Assembly (NCBI RefSeq): GCF_001465345.1
Contig: NZ_CP013655.1
Coordinates: forward strand, 3,004,425 to 3,068,424
Source: Enterococcus rotai
Lineage (GTDB): Bacteria > Bacillota > Bacilli > Lactobacillales > Enterococcaceae
Length of the DNA: 64,000 bases
Reading direction: 5' to 3'
Of this stretch, positions 17,052 to 27,051 are shown in pieces. The notes under the pieces are model-generated. The model ran no database searches. It saw only the letters and a program-made list of their open reading frames with translations, and was not told where the DNA came from. Position 1 is the first letter of the stretch. Every line of letters begins with the position of its first letter. The translations under genes were made by a program, and so were the position numbers.

Positions 17052-19361
17052 TTATACTTCCTCCTCATTCCACAGCCACTGTTGTAATGTCTCACGATCG
17101 CTGTATAGCAAAAACTCTTCTGTTTTGATTTTTTTTAAGCGAGTTTGATAGACCTTACTTTCCGTCAATGGATGATTTTCAGGGCTTTCAACTTTTCTTA
17201 AAACACCGTTTTCTATTGTAACAAATCCTAAGTCAAAAAACACCTGAATCATGAAAATTAATAGCTTTTCTTGAATTTTTAAGTGTTGTGCTACAACATT
17301 CAGCTTGTAACGAACATCTACTTGTTCTTGTTGTCTGACAAATTTATAAAGTTGAGCATATTGTTCTCTAGTACCTGTCCCATTTAAATAAGCTTCCTCA
17401 TGAGAAACACCCAACATATAAACACGCTCGATTTTCCCTGTTTGGGTGATTTGTTTTAACAACCCAACATCATCGGGACAATCGACAAAAACTAATTGTT
17501 GGCTATTTGTTTTTTCAATCATCATGACAGCTTCATCAACGGTGGTGAACAACCAATGATCAGTTTGCTCATCAACTAGTTTTTTACTCTCGGAATTAAA
17601 ATAAATATAGAGTGTATTGGCAATAGGTATTTCTTTTTGCCGACTATTTTTCCCTCTAAAGTCAAAAAGCTGCATACCATCTACTGAAAAATCACTGACC
17701 ATTAATTGCGGTTTTTTATTCCCATTCCACTCATTAATCGATAATTGTCCTGCAACGTTCGTTGTGCCTTGACCAAATTCATCTGCCTGATTGCCCATTT
17801 GAAACGCAATTGCATCTAATTTAGCTCCACCTTGACTTAGCTGGAACTTAAGATGGCTTTTATCAGCCCCGATTTGCCGACTTTGTTCGATTGAAACATC
17901 TTCAAATAAGAAATTGGGAACTGGATTGTCTGTCCCAAATGGCGCGAGAATTTTTAATTGTTGGACGAAAGGAATGGTCACTTCATCGACTTTTAAAGAC
18001 TCATCAATCAATAGTTCTTGTCCTTGTGAAAGATCGATCTGATTTCTTTCAAGATAACGAATTAAATGTTCTTTTACTTTGTTGATATTCTGAATAGGTA
18101 ATGTCATTCCAGCAGCCATATGATGACCACCAAAATGAGTGAAGTCTTCACGAATTTCGCTTAAAGCATCAAATAAGTTCAGTGCTGAGACACTACGCCC
18201 TGATCCCTTAGCAATTTCATCTGATTCATCAATCGTTAACACGATCGTCGGTTTTCCGGTGTCCTGCATAATTCTGCCAGCAACAATACCTAAAACACCT
18301 TCATGCCAACCTTTTTTTGCAACGATATGAATGAGATCTGTTGGTTCAATCAGCTCAAAAGCTTCTTTTGTGATTGTAGCGACAATTTCTTTACGTTCAT
18401 CATTTTGATTATTAATATAGGTCGCGATCCGCTCTGCTTCTTCTTCGTCAAAGGTTGTCATTAATTCAACTCCGGAAGAGGCATCGCCTAATCGGCCTAA
18501 AGCATTCAAACGCGGTGCAATCGTAAAACCAATATTTTCTTCACTGATTGCCTCTTTTTTTAATTCTGCTAGATGAATTAAGATATCCAAACCGATTCTT
18601 TCACCGTTTTGAATCATTTCTAGTCCCATTTTAACCAGAACTCTATTTTCATCTGTTAGAGAGACTAAATCGGCAATTGTTCCGATCGCAACTAAATCAA
18701 GAAATTCAGCTGGCAATTCTCCTAACAGAGCTGTTGCTACTTTAAATGCTACCCCTACCCCAGCTAAGTCTCCAAAAGGATACTGCCCTTGTGGATGTTT
18801 TGGATGAATAATTGAAAACGCATTGGGTAATTCTGGTGGCAATTCGTGGTGATCGGTCACAATGACATCGACGCCCTGTTCTGTTGCATAATTAATGGCT
18901 TCATGACCTGCTACGCCATTATCGACTGTAATAATCAATTGAACACCATTTTCAATCTGTTCTTTAAACACAGTCAAATTAGGTCCATAGCCATGAATAA
19001 ATCGATTTGGCAAGAAATACTCTACTTCCCCACCTATCAATTCAATAGCTTCTTTCATAACCGTTGTGCTTGTGATGCCATCAGCATCATAATCCCCATA
19101 TACCAAAATTCTTTCGCCTTGGGCCACAGCATCTTGGATTCTGGTTATTGTTTTCTCCATATCATGCATCAAAAAAGGGTCATAGAGATTTTCTACTGTG
19201 GGACGTAAAAAGGTTTCCAGGACTTCTTGAGACTGAATACCACGATGCCACAAAATTTGACCTAATAAAGGATTGATCTGCTGTTTTGTTAGTATAGCTG
19301 AAAATTCTTCTGGCAACGCTGTTTTTTCCCGTAATTGCCATGTATATTTTGCTTTTTTCAC
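17052..19361 (-). CDS. recJ: Single-stranded-DNA exonuclease RecJ
   Basis: 5'-3' exonuclease for recombination and repair. 769 residues: the DHH domain with YGDYDADGITST and VTDHHELP, the DHHA1 domain with GGHHMAAGMTLP (about 400), an OB-fold, and an extra C-terminal domain (about 570-769) typical of Firmicute RecJ. A TTG 18 bases upstream is in frame. AGGAG lies 7 bases before the GTG of VKKAKYTW, which is taken as the start. Operon with apt. Confidence 0.95.
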   Translation of the reverse strand: MKKAKYTWQLREKTALPEEFSAILTKQQINPLLGQILWHRGIQSQEVLETFLRPTVENLYDPFLMHDMEKTITRIQDAVAQGERILVYGDYDADGITSTTVMKEAIELIGGEVEYFLPNRFIHGYGPNLTVFKEQIENGVQLIITVDNGVAGHEAINYATEQGVDVIVTDHHELPPELPNAFSIIHPKHPQGQYPFGDLAGVGVAFKVATALLGELPAEFLDLVAIGTIADLVSLTDENRVLVKMGLEMIQNGERIGLDILIHLAELKKEAISEENIGFTIAPRLNALGRLGDASSGVELMTTFDEEEAERIATYINNQNDERKEIVATITKEAFELIEPTDLIHIVAKKGWHEGVLGIVAGRIMQDTGKPTIVLTIDESDEIAKGSGRSVSALNLFDALSEIREDFTHFGGHHMAAGMTLPIQNINKVKEHLIRYLERNQIDLSQGQELLIDESLKVDEVTIPFVQQLKILAPFGTDNPVPNFLFEDVSIEQSRQIGADKSHLKFQLSQGGAKLDAIAFQMGNQADEFGQGTTNVAGQLSINEWNGNKKPQLMVSDFSVDGMQLFDFRGKNSRQKEIPIANTLYIYFNSESKKLVDEQTDHWLFTTVDEAVMMIEKTNSQQLVFVDCPDDVGLLKQITQTGKIERVYMLGVSHEEAYLNGTGTREQYAQLYKFVRQQEQVDVRYKLNVVAQHLKIQEKLLIFMIQVFFDLGFVTIENGVLRKVESPENHPLTESKVYQTRLKKIKTEEFLLYSDRETLQQWLWNEEEV

Positions 19362-19437
19362 GACGTCACTCCTAACCAAGTAATTATATCAAATAGAATC
19401 GGAAAACTAAAGAAAGTATCCTAAAAAAACACAAATT

Positions 19438-19482
19438 AAAAAGCCAAGACAAAATATTACTACTTTGTATCTTGGCTTTTCC
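19438..19482 (-). terminator. Terminator after the LapA-domain gene
   Basis: On the minus strand AAAAGCCAAGATACAAAGT pairs imperfectly with ATTTTGTCTTGGCTTTTT, ending in a T run. It is 4 bases past the stop. Confidence 0.88.
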
Positions 19483-19485
19483 ACC

Positions 19486-19926
19486 TTATAAATCTTCGTC
19501 GCTCGTTCTTGGTTTAGTAAAGTGATCAACCCGACTACCAACAGGTTCTACGTCAACATTTGGTGATATTGGCGCTTGAGATGCTGCAGCATCGTATTTA
19601 GCTTGCAACTCTGCTAGCTGATTCTCGTAGGTCCGTTTAACCTTCTCTACTTCTTCTTGAGCTAATTTATCTGCGTCATTTTTATATGTTTCAATGTCCT
19701 TCTTTAATTCTTTTACTTGTTTCTTCTGTTTCCACATTGTCGTTGTCGAAGTCAATAGACCAATCAACGCACCAACAATTGCGGACCCTAGAATAATCAA
19801 AATCAATGGACCTGAGATTTTTGCAAAGCCAAAGCTGACTGGAACAGTTTGACTATTCAATACAGCAAAAACAACAACAACCAGAACTAACACCAGACCG
19901 ATAACTACACGCCACTGGTTTTTCAT
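19486..19926 (-). CDS. LapA-domain membrane protein (DUF1049)
   Basis: 146 residues: two membrane helices (about 5-23 and 41-62) with the LapA pattern VFAVLNSQTVPVSFGF...PLILIILGSAIVGALIG, a coiled-coil stretch (about 68-112, rich in Lys and Glu) and a Pro/Asp tail. E. coli LapA/YciS helps LapB control LPS synthesis. Gram-positive members have no known function. Likely co-transcribed with the upstream SDR gene (25 bases). Confidence 0.85.
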   Translation of the reverse strand: MKNQWRVVIGLVLVLVVVVFAVLNSQTVPVSFGFAKISGPLILIILGSAIVGALIGLLTSTTTMWKQKKQVKELKKDIETYKNDADKLAQEEVEKVKRTYENQLAELQAKYDAAASQAPISPNVDVEPVGSRVDHFTKPRTSDEDL

Positions 19927-19951
19927 GAACTGTTTCCCCCTTGTAGTTATA

Positions 19952-20752
19952 TTATTTTTTGTTTAGTACTCCGCCAGCTAATAAATCACCTAAATGTGGA
20001 AATAAAGTATACAGCCGGGAAGCGGCTTCCATGATGCGCGGGCGATTGATTTCACGTTTCGAGGTACCCATTGCATTCACAATTTCTGTAGCTAATTTAT
20101 TAGGTTCTAAAACGAATAGATCCACAGAAGCTAGATAATTGCCAGTAGGATCCGCTTTATCAAAAAATTCAGTTTCGATTGGGCCCGGATTAACGGTCGT
20201 AACTGAGATACCTAAAGGCTTTAGTTCTAAACGTAAAGCATTTGAAAAACCTAGAACAGCAAATTTAGTAGCAGAGTAAATAGTTGATTTTGCTGTTGCC
20301 ATTTTTCCAGCCATCGATGCAACATTAATAATATGCCCAGTCCCTCTTTCAGCCATTTGGATCGCAGCTTTTTGAGTAAAGACCATCATGCCTAGGACAT
20401 TTACCTCAAACATGTTTCTAGCAATCGCTAAATCCGTATCGATGAAATTTTCAAATAGTCCAAAGCCAGCATTGTTGACTAGTACGTCAATAGGGCCAAC
20501 TTCCGTCTGGATTTTCTCAAAAACAGTCTCAACATTGTCAGGATCGGCAATGTCTAATTGGAATGAATGAGCCATTTTTCCGCTCAGCTCTTCACACATT
20601 TCTTTCACTTTTCCAATCAAGTTGATTCTTCTAGCACAAACTACTACGATGGCACCTTGTTTGGCTGCTTCGTAACAAATTTGTTCACCTAACCCTGCTG
20701 AACCACCCGTTACGACAACAACTTTGTCAGCTAACGCTTGTCCTTTAACCAT
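19952..20752 (-). CDS. Short-chain dehydrogenase/reductase (classical SDR)
   Basis: 266 residues. NAD(P)-binding TGGSAGLGEQI (residues 15-25), NNAG (about 91), catalytic Ser in INVASMAG, and YSATK (Tyr and Lys). The C-terminal part (about 200-266) is helical and resembles the DltE/YqjQ-type SDRs of Firmicutes. The substrate cannot be named from sequence. GAGGAGGAA precedes the ATG. It follows rnz by 12 bases, as yqjQ-type genes follow rnz in Bacillus. Confidence 0.88.
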   Translation of the reverse strand: MVKGQALADKVVVVTGGSAGLGEQICYEAAKQGAIVVVCARRINLIGKVKEMCEELSGKMAHSFQLDIADPDNVETVFEKIQTEVGPIDVLVNNAGFGLFENFIDTDLAIARNMFEVNVLGMMVFTQKAAIQMAERGTGHIINVASMAGKMATAKSTIYSATKFAVLGFSNALRLELKPLGISVTTVNPGPIETEFFDKADPTGNYLASVDLFVLEPNKLATEIVNAMGTSKREINRPRIMEAASRLYTLFPHLGDLLAGGVLNKK

Positions 20753-20764
20753 ACTTGTTCCTCC

Positions 20765-21697
20765 TCACTCATTTCTAAAAGGGATCTCGATAATCTCCAT
20801 GTCTTTAACAATCTTAGTGTTCCGGAAAATTTCTTTGGCTTCATTTTCTAATTGGATAATGTCCCCTGTTAAGTATCGAGCACTAATATGCGTCAATATT
20901 AATTTTTTAGCGTTTGCTTCCAGAGCAACTTGGGCCGCCTGATGACTTGTTGAATGATAATACGCTTTTGCCATTTTTTCTTCTTCTTTATTAAAGGTGC
21001 TTTCATGAACGAGAACATCGGCGTCTTCTGCAAGTGATACACTATTTTGGGTTTTTCTTGTATCACCTAAAATAGTGACGATTCTACCAAGTTTTTTCTC
21101 ACCAACGAAGTCTTTTCCATTAATCACTGTTCCATCAGATAAGGTTACAGATTCTCCTCGTTTGATTTTTCCGTATATCGGTCCTGAAGGGATGTTTAAA
21201 GCTGCTAATTTTTCTACTTGTAACTCCCCTTCATGATCCGCTTCAACAATCCGGTAACCGAAACTAGCAATGCCGTGGTCTAATGGCAGACAGGAAACTG
21301 TAAATTGTTTGTCAGAAAAGACGGTGTCTGCTTTAGTGATCTCAATAAACTTCAATTCATATGAAAGTCGCGTTTGGGAAACTCTCAGCGCTGTTCGCAC
21401 ATAGTCGGCGATTCCAACAGGTCCGTAAATCTCTAGTTTTTCATTGCCGCCTTGGAAAGAGCGACTACTTAATAAGCCTGGTAGACCAAAAATATGATCG
21501 CCGTGTAAATGAGTGATAAAAATTTTCTCGATTTTTCTTGGGCGAATGTTACTTTTCAAAATTTGTAATTGTGTTCCTTCGCCACAGTCAAACAACCAAA
21601 CTGCATTTCTTTCGTCTAATAATTTCAGCGCAATGCTACTCACATTACGATGTTTTGCTGGAACCCCAGCGCCTGTACCTAAAAATTGTAATTCCAT
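20765..21697 (-). CDS. rnz: Ribonuclease Z
   Basis: Endonuclease that makes tRNA 3' ends. 310 residues, metallo-beta-lactamase fold: [14 protein letters not shown] at the start, the metal motif [15 protein letters not shown] (about 62-76), [21 protein letters not shown] and the final THISARY. The length is typical of short-form RNase Z. AGGTAG precedes the ATG. Confidence 0.96.
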   Translation of the reverse strand: MELQFLGTGAGVPAKHRNVSSIALKLLDERNAVWLFDCGEGTQLQILKSNIRPRKIEKIFITHLHGDHIFGLPGLLSSRSFQGGNEKLEIYGPVGIADYVRTALRVSQTRLSYELKFIEITKADTVFSDKQFTVSCLPLDHGIASFGYRIVEADHEGELQVEKLAALNIPSGPIYGKIKRGESVTLSDGTVINGKDFVGEKKLGRIVTILGDTRKTQNSVSLAEDADVLVHESTFNKEEEKMAKAYYHSTSHQAAQVALEANAKKLILTHISARYLTGDIIQLENEAKEIFRNTKIVKDMEIIEIPFRNE

Positions 21698-21765
21698 TGG
21701 CTACCTATCTTTCTTTAAACTTCTTCTTTATTTTAGAAGAAAGTTGCCGCTTTAGCAAATAATAT

Positions 21766-23061
21766 TTATTTTACAGGAAAACGCAGCCTAACTGTTGTAC
21801 CTTTTGGATCTGTATCTAGTAAGTCGATTTTTCCTTGGTGTTCATCTACGATCCATTTAGCAATAGCTAACCCGATTCCGTATCCACCTGTTTTACGGTT
21901 CCTAGACTCTTCTCCTCGATAAAACCGTTCAAAAACAGCGCTCTTTTTTTCTTCAGCAATTCCAATGCCAGTGTCGCTAATCTTAAGTAGCCACTCGTTA
22001 TTTTTGACAGTCGAAAAGACAGTTATTTTTTCACCAGGAGCGGTATACTTTAGAGCATTATCCAACAAGATAATCAGTAACTGATGAATTCTTTTCTTAT
22101 CGAAAAGCAATTGTTGTTCTTCTCCTAAATCAATAATGAACTCTTTTGCTTCTGCAGTAGCCAATTCTTGATATGGTATGAGTACAGTCTTTAAAAAAAC
22201 GTTGATTTTTACAGGTTCTTTTTCCAATGTCAACGAGTTGGAATCTGATCGTGCCAATAAAAGCAAGTCACTAGTGAGTTGGCTCAGGCGTTGGACTTCA
22301 TCTAGTGATAAAGCAATTGTTTCTGACTCTTCTATAATCGTATGGTTTGGTTTAGTAAATAATTTTTCTAATTTCGCTTGAATGATCGTTAATGGTGTTC
22401 GCAACTCATGAGAAGCATTTTCAACAAATTCTTGCTGCTTTTTCCAAGAAATCAAAATAGGTTTCATAAACCATTTTGAAAGAAAGTAACTTAACGCAAT
22501 CGACAATAATCCGAAAATAATCATACAGATAATTAAGATTTGCTTGAATTGCTCAACCGTTCCTTTAATCGGATCAATATTTACTAGAAGTTGAACGTAA
22601 GCGACCTTTTCTGAATTTGTAGCTGATAAAGTGATTGAGCGAAACTGTAATGAACGATTGTTACTATCTTTTATTTGAACGCTAGTGATTTTATTTAAGT
22701 CATCAGTTGATAATGTTAACTTCTGAAAGTCATAAAAACGCGAACCTAATTCAGCTTCATTAAGTATATCTCCCTCTTTAGACCAAAGGATCACCTGTTG
22801 TTGAAAATTATTAGGTGGTGGTGTATCAAATTTGCCTAACTGAGAGGGATCTCCTTGCGTGCGCTCTACTTGGAGCAATTGATGCGATAAAAATTTTTGA
22901 TCTTGAGAAAGACGCTTTAGATCATGATCAACCGTTTGATAAATTGATGTTTGGACTAATCGAAACACAATCAAGCCTAGGATTAAAAAGATACTTGCAA
23001 ATGAAATCAAATTGATCAGAAAATAATTGATTCTCTGCTTTTTACTCAGTTGTTTATTCAT
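21766..23061 (-). CDS. Sensor histidine kinase
   Basis: 431 residues. Two membrane helices (about 13-34 and 168-190) flank a 130-residue extracytoplasmic sensor. The kinase has HisKA with ENASHELRTPLT (phosphorylated His about 223) and HATPase_c with DNALKYT, DTGIGIAEEKKSAVFERFYRG and GGYGIGLAIAKWIVDEHQG. The ATG overlaps the end of the response regulator gene by 8 bases. The signal is unknown. Neighbouring surface-protein genes are possible targets, by position only. Confidence 0.93.
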   Translation of the reverse strand: MNKQLSKKQRINYFLINLISFASIFLILGLIVFRLVQTSIYQTVDHDLKRLSQDQKFLSHQLLQVERTQGDPSQLGKFDTPPPNNFQQQVILWSKEGDILNEAELGSRFYDFQKLTLSTDDLNKITSVQIKDSNNRSLQFRSITLSATNSEKVAYVQLLVNIDPIKGTVEQFKQILIICMIIFGLLSIALSYFLSKWFMKPILISWKKQQEFVENASHELRTPLTIIQAKLEKLFTKPNHTIIEESETIALSLDEVQRLSQLTSDLLLLARSDSNSLTLEKEPVKINVFLKTVLIPYQELATAEAKEFIIDLGEEQQLLFDKKRIHQLLIILLDNALKYTAPGEKITVFSTVKNNEWLLKISDTGIGIAEEKKSAVFERFYRGEESRNRKTGGYGIGLAIAKWIVDEHQGKIDLLDTDPKGTTVRLRFPVK

Positions 23062-23746
23062 GCTTCACATCCTCAGGTACTTCAAAAAGGTAACCAACAT
23101 TACGCAAGGTTTTAATCCAACGGTCGATCTCCCATGGCTTCAAGTTCTTTCTTAAATTACTCATATAAACTTCAACTACAGTGAGTGTCGTATCGGATTG
23201 AAAGCCCCAAATACGATCAAATAATTGATCTTTCGTAATGATTCGTCCCTGATTTTGCATCAAGTAGTGTAATAAATCAAATTCTTTTCCTTGCAGCGTG
23301 ATTTCATTCCCCTTAAAACTGGCTTGTCGATTATCTAACTCTAAACATAACGGTCCGATTACTAGCTCATTTTTCCCGTTCATTCCTAATGATCGACGAG
23401 CTAGTGCCTGAACACGCAGTAATAGCTCTTCACGATGGAATGGTTTGGTTAAATAGTCATCGCCGCCATTTTTAAAGCCATTCACCTTATCTTCCAGGCC
23501 ATCTTTAGCGGTTAATATCAGAACCGGTGTATAGATGCTTTTTTTTCTCAATGCCGTCAAAACCTGTTCACCAGACATGGTCGGCAACATTAAATCTAGA
23601 ACGATTAGATCATAGATCCCACGTTCCCCCTCGTATAATGCTTCTGCTCCATCATAAATTTGCGTGATTTCACCGATTTCAGATAAAATCTCTAAAATGC
23701 TATCCGACAAAATTTCATCATCTTCAACTAATAAGATTTTTAACAG
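23054..23746 (-). CDS. OmpR-family response regulator, apparent CTG start
   Basis: 230 residues. The receiver domain begins (M)LKILLVEDDEILS, with the phospho-acceptor Asp in VLDLMLP and Lys in LTAKD, followed by a winged-helix DNA-binding domain (QGKEFDLLHYLMQNQGRI...TTLTVVEVYMSNLRKNL). A start at the first TTG (23710) would delete the acidic ILLVEDDE strand that every receiver domain needs. No ATG, GTG or TTG exists between the upstream stop (23753-23755) and that point. The CTG at 23744-23746, with AAAGGA about 11 bases upstream, restores the normal N-terminus. Confidence 0.9.
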   Translation of the reverse strand: MLKILLVEDDEILSDSILEILSEIGEITQIYDGAEALYEGERGIYDLIVLDLMLPTMSGEQVLTALRKKSIYTPVLILTAKDGLEDKVNGFKNGGDDYLTKPFHREELLLRVQALARRSLGMNGKNELVIGPLCLELDNRQASFKGNEITLQGKEFDLLHYLMQNQGRIITKDQLFDRIWGFQSDTTLTVVEVYMSNLRKNLKPWEIDRWIKTLRNVGYLFEVPEDVKHE

Positions 23747-23767
23747 TGTTCTTCACATCCTTTAAGC

Positions 23768-23806
23768 TCAAAAAGACGTGCCAAAAGAGTTTTCTTTGTC
23801 ACGTCT
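23768..23806 (-). terminator. Terminator after the DUF1269 gene
   Basis: On the minus strand AAGACGTGACAAAGA pairs with TCTTTTGGCACGTCTTTTT-type arms around AAAC, ending in T. It separates the DUF1269 gene from the two-component operon. Confidence 0.88.
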
Positions 23807-23844
23807 TCTGAGTTATTTAATTGCTTTTATTTTGTGCATATCGC

Positions 23845-24417
23845 TTAATTTTCGTCTTTTTCACTTGTATCTTGCTTTTTATCTTGCCAAGATTTTTCAG
23901 CAGAGTCTTTTGTTTCTTTTTCGACTGCTTTAGCATCTGTGATCTCTTTTTCGACATCTTCAAAATCTAAGCGGGTAATTTCGCCGCCTAATTCATTCAT
24001 AATCAGTTGATTTAAAGGGCGATTATCATCTTCTTCAGCAATCAGAATGAGTCCAGTTTCGCCTACACCGATTTGTTTGGTCACATGTTCAAAAACAGTT
24101 TGTGCACCTTGGATCTCTTTAGCATCTTGAGAAGCACCAAAGAGACTTCCTGCAAACCAACCGAGTAAAATTCCTAGTGGACCGCCTAAAATGCCGATCA
24201 ACATACCGATCATACTGTTTTTTGATGTATGATTATTACCGGTAAAGTCTAAGAAATCATCAATTTTAAATTGATGAACCCCATCGTTTATATGGGTTAC
24301 AACAGCCATTTGCTCTCCTTTGATTTTTTTCTCAACATACAGTTTTTTTATCTCTGAAAATGCTTGGTAAGCTTGGCTCTCTACTTCAAAATGCATAATT
24401 ATGACACGTTTCGACAT
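23845..24417 (-). CDS. DUF1269-type membrane protein
   Basis: 190 residues. An N-terminal alpha/beta part (about 1-60; VIIMHFEVESQAYQAFSEIKKLY), a Gly-rich hydrophobic hairpin (about 69-93: MIGMLIGILGGPLGILLGWFAGSLFG), a second alpha/beta region (LILIAEEDD) and a strongly charged Lys/Glu/Asp tail (155-190). This layout fits the DUF1269 membrane-associated stress protein family, of unknown function. GAGGTGG precedes the ATG. It lies between the two-component system and the lipoprotein operon, with its own terminator. Confidence 0.75.
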   Translation of the reverse strand: MSKRVIIMHFEVESQAYQAFSEIKKLYVEKKIKGEQMAVVTHINDGVHQFKIDDFLDFTGNNHTSKNSMIGMLIGILGGPLGILLGWFAGSLFGASQDAKEIQGAQTVFEHVTKQIGVGETGLILIAEEDDNRPLNQLIMNELGGEITRLDFEDVEKEITDAKAVEKETKDSAEKSWQDKKQDTSEKDEN

Positions 24418-24486
24418 TTGACCACCTCGTTCTATTTGATATCCTTATTCTATCAATAAACTAGTCAATAGTGCAATGAAAATCAA

Positions 24487-26364
24487 TTATCTGGGGCCTT
24501 GGCCACCAGGTCCGCCCCCCATTTGACTGCCGGTGACTACCGCACCAGATTGATCAACTGAAGTTAACATGCTATCAATGGTAATTTTGGCTAGCTCTGT
24601 TCCACCTGTATAGTTGCTATTACTATACAAACCATTTTTAACGGTGCCAGATTCTTTACCCCCAGTATATAACGTTACGGTTTCTCCGACTTTTAGGTTT
24701 GGCGAACTAATAGTAATATGAGAAAAATCTTTGTCTGGCGCAAGTGAAATAATCGAATCACCCGCAGCATTTTCCAAGTGAACCACTGTTCCAGCTTTTT
24801 GTGTTTCGTCAAAATATACACTTAAGGACGCTTGAGTAGAAACGTCGCTTGTACTCATCGCCATACCTGCGCTACCGCTTGCTGCCAATAGACCACCAGT
24901 CATAGTGAAGGTTCCGTCATAATCAAGGGCTGCATTACCGTTATCAGTAGGTCCATTTACAATCAGCGTTCCATCTGTTATCCGAACGTCCCCATTGCTA
25001 TCAATCCCATCGCCATCAGCATTTACGTAGGTGGTTCCACCATTTATTTCGATAAACTTAGTACTGTCTCCCCCACCAGCTGGTTGACCGCCAGGTTCTC
25101 CAAATGAGTCTGCTCCAAATTGACCACCAGCTTCCGCTTCTCCAGAACTGCCTCCTGCAGCATTGATTCCATCGTCTGATGCGTTGACAGAAATGTCCCC
25201 GTTATTAATGGTCACGGTTGCGCCTTCTAATCCTTCATACGAATGGTTAACATTGATTGTTCCGTTATTAATCAATAAATCAGTATCCGCATGAACCCCA
25301 TCATCACCACTTGCTAATGAGAACGTTCCGTTATCGATCGTAACAGTCGCATTTGAATGGATGGCATCATCAGCTGTGTTTAAATCAAAGTCTCCATCCT
25401 CTATAATAATATTACCGGAAGCTTTTAAACCTTTGTAACTAGCCGTAGTATCAATTGATTGATCGTCATAACCTTTTGCTGTCTGAATTTGGATCTCAGC
25501 TTTCCCAATCGATAAGTTAGTTTCTGCTTGAATCCCATCATTTCCTGATTGAATCGCAAATGTCCCACCATCGATCGCGATCCACCCTTTACTTGTGTCA
25601 GTGCTATTATTTGCTTGAATTCCATCTCCTTCAGTAGTTGCTAGCGTAAATGTTCCATCTGCAATTGATACGGAATCTTTGCCTTTGATTGCATTATTTT
25701 TAGCAGTGACTTTGATTGTTCCATTGGTAATCACTAAATCGTCTTTACTACGAATCCCGTTGCTATAGTTGCCACTAACTTCTAGATTTCCAGTCCCATT
25801 GATCGTTAAATCATCTTTGCTATAAAATGTAGCATCGGGTTCGGTTTGATCAGTAGTAGTAAATGTATAGTCAGAACCATCTGAAAGAGTATTATTTGTT
25901 CCTTGAGCTAAAGTTGTAATCACTTTTTTAGCTTGCTCAACGTAAATGGCTGAGGAAGACTCATTTGTTATTTCAACATTATTTAAAACTAAATGAACTG
26001 TTTCCTCGTTAGCGTTGATTTTCAGTTGGCCATGGTAATTACCCGTTATAATATATGTTCCACCAGCAGTAATTGAGACGATCTTATCTTTTTCAGAGAC
26101 GCCTGAACCGGTAATGACGCTACCAGAATCCTTTAACTCGATTGTTGTAGCGGTATTTTTATCATATTCTTCATCAAAATCTTCCTCTTCATACACACCA
26201 TATTTGTTGTCAGCTGTTTTTGTTGCTTCTTGAACCGAGACAACCTGCTCCGAATTTTTTGTTGTCGATGCTGTTGTTTTGACAGTCTCTTCTTTTGCAC
26301 AACCTGCCAATAGAATAATAAGCAACAGGCTTAAGATCGCTAAGTTGAATTTCGTTTTTTTCAT
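24487..26364 (-). CDS. Cthe_2159-type carbohydrate-binding surface lipoprotein
   Basis: 625 residues. A lipoprotein signal peptide ends in LLAGC (Cys about 22). The rest is a repetitive right-handed beta-helix type domain: about ten rungs of the form DDGIHAD...INNGTINV, DDAIHSN..., GDGIDSNG... with Asp and Asn at turns, typical of the Cthe_2159 family, whose founder binds polygalacturonate. A Gly-rich insert (about 405-430) and a Gly-rich tail (GGGPGGQGPR) are present. The ATG of MKKTKF follows AGGTG. It begins 9 bases after the DUF4956 gene, forming the last gene of a three-gene operon. Confidence 0.85.
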   Translation of the reverse strand: MKKTKFNLAILSLLLIILLAGCAKEETVKTTASTTKNSEQVVSVQEATKTADNKYGVYEEEDFDEEYDKNTATTIELKDSGSVITGSGVSEKDKIVSITAGGTYIITGNYHGQLKINANEETVHLVLNNVEITNESSSAIYVEQAKKVITTLAQGTNNTLSDGSDYTFTTTDQTEPDATFYSKDDLTINGTGNLEVSGNYSNGIRSKDDLVITNGTIKVTAKNNAIKGKDSVSIADGTFTLATTEGDGIQANNSTDTSKGWIAIDGGTFAIQSGNDGIQAETNLSIGKAEIQIQTAKGYDDQSIDTTASYKGLKASGNIIIEDGDFDLNTADDAIHSNATVTIDNGTFSLASGDDGVHADTDLLINNGTINVNHSYEGLEGATVTINNGDISVNASDDGINAAGGSSGEAEAGGQFGADSFGEPGGQPAGGGDSTKFIEINGGTTYVNADGDGIDSNGDVRITDGTLIVNGPTDNGNAALDYDGTFTMTGGLLAASGSAGMAMSTSDVSTQASLSVYFDETQKAGTVVHLENAAGDSIISLAPDKDFSHITISSPNLKVGETVTLYTGGKESGTVKNGLYSNSNYTGGTELAKITIDSMLTSVDQSGAVVTGSQMGGGPGGQGPR

Positions 26365-26373
26365 TATAAGCAC

Positions 26374-27051
26374 CTACAATTCTTCTCTATTTGTCGAAAC
26401 TTTCCCAAAAACAATCGTTAAATTGCCATTTCTGACACGCATTGCATCCATAAGTTCCTTTTCTTTTTGATTATCCTTTAAGGTAACGCGATAACGTAAC
26501 TCATATAAACTACCCATGTTTGTCGTTTTTACCGAGTCTAAATTTGCCGCATAGGTATATTGTTGAAACAGGTCGTCAAATAAACCAGGATAATCTAAAT
26601 CTTCAGGAATCGTGATTTTTATTTCTCTTTCTGCAACTTTTTGTTTCTCCCCAAAGTGAATGGTATTCAACAGGATTAAAAACAATGCGATAACGATAGA
26701 AAATAAAACAATATAATGAACATAGCCCATCCCGGTTGCTAAACCAATGCCCATTGACCAGAAAATACTGGTGATTTCTCTAGCGCCTCCAGCTACAGAG
26801 CGAAATCTGATCAAACTGAATGCACCTAAAACCGCAACACCAGTCCCTAAATTACCATTAACTAACATGATTACTAATTGCACCAATAGTGGCAAAACAG
26901 CTAACGTAATCACAAAATTTTTACTATAGACATTTCGATACATATGAACACATGCAACTAAAAGACCTAATAAAACGGATGCGATAATGCAGACTAAAAG
27001 CTGCTTGAATGATAACTCAACTGAACTTTCTACTAATAAACTAGATAACAT
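26374..27051 (-). CDS. DUF4956 multi-helix membrane protein
   Basis: 225 residues with four membrane helices (about 15-35, 46-64, 68-84, 105-128) and a cytoplasmic ferredoxin-like C-terminal domain (about 140-225). The loop GTGVAVLGAFSLIRFRS, with conserved Gly and Arg, is the family hallmark. Function unknown. Starts 11 bases inside the end of the VTC gene, so translation is coupled. AGAGAGGA precedes the ATG. In eukaryotes the VTC catalytic domain works with a small membrane subunit (Vtc1); DUF4956 may play that part here, which is inference. Confidence 0.85.
   Translation of the reverse strand: MLSSLLVESSVELSFKQLLVCIIASVLLGLLVACVHMYRNVYSKNFVITLAVLPLLVQLVIMLVNGNLGTGVAVLGAFSLIRFRSVAGGAREITSIFWSMGIGLATGMGYVHYIVLFSIVIALFLILLNTIHFGEKQKVAEREIKITIPEDLDYPGLFDDLFQQYTYAANLDSVKTTNMGSLYELRYRVTLKDNQKEKELMDAMRVRNGNLTIVFGKVSTNREEL

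Noticed and set aside
25000-26000. Periodic sequence in the lipoprotein gene as a DNA repeat
   Set aside because: The periodicity is in the protein (beta-helix rungs) and diverges at DNA level.
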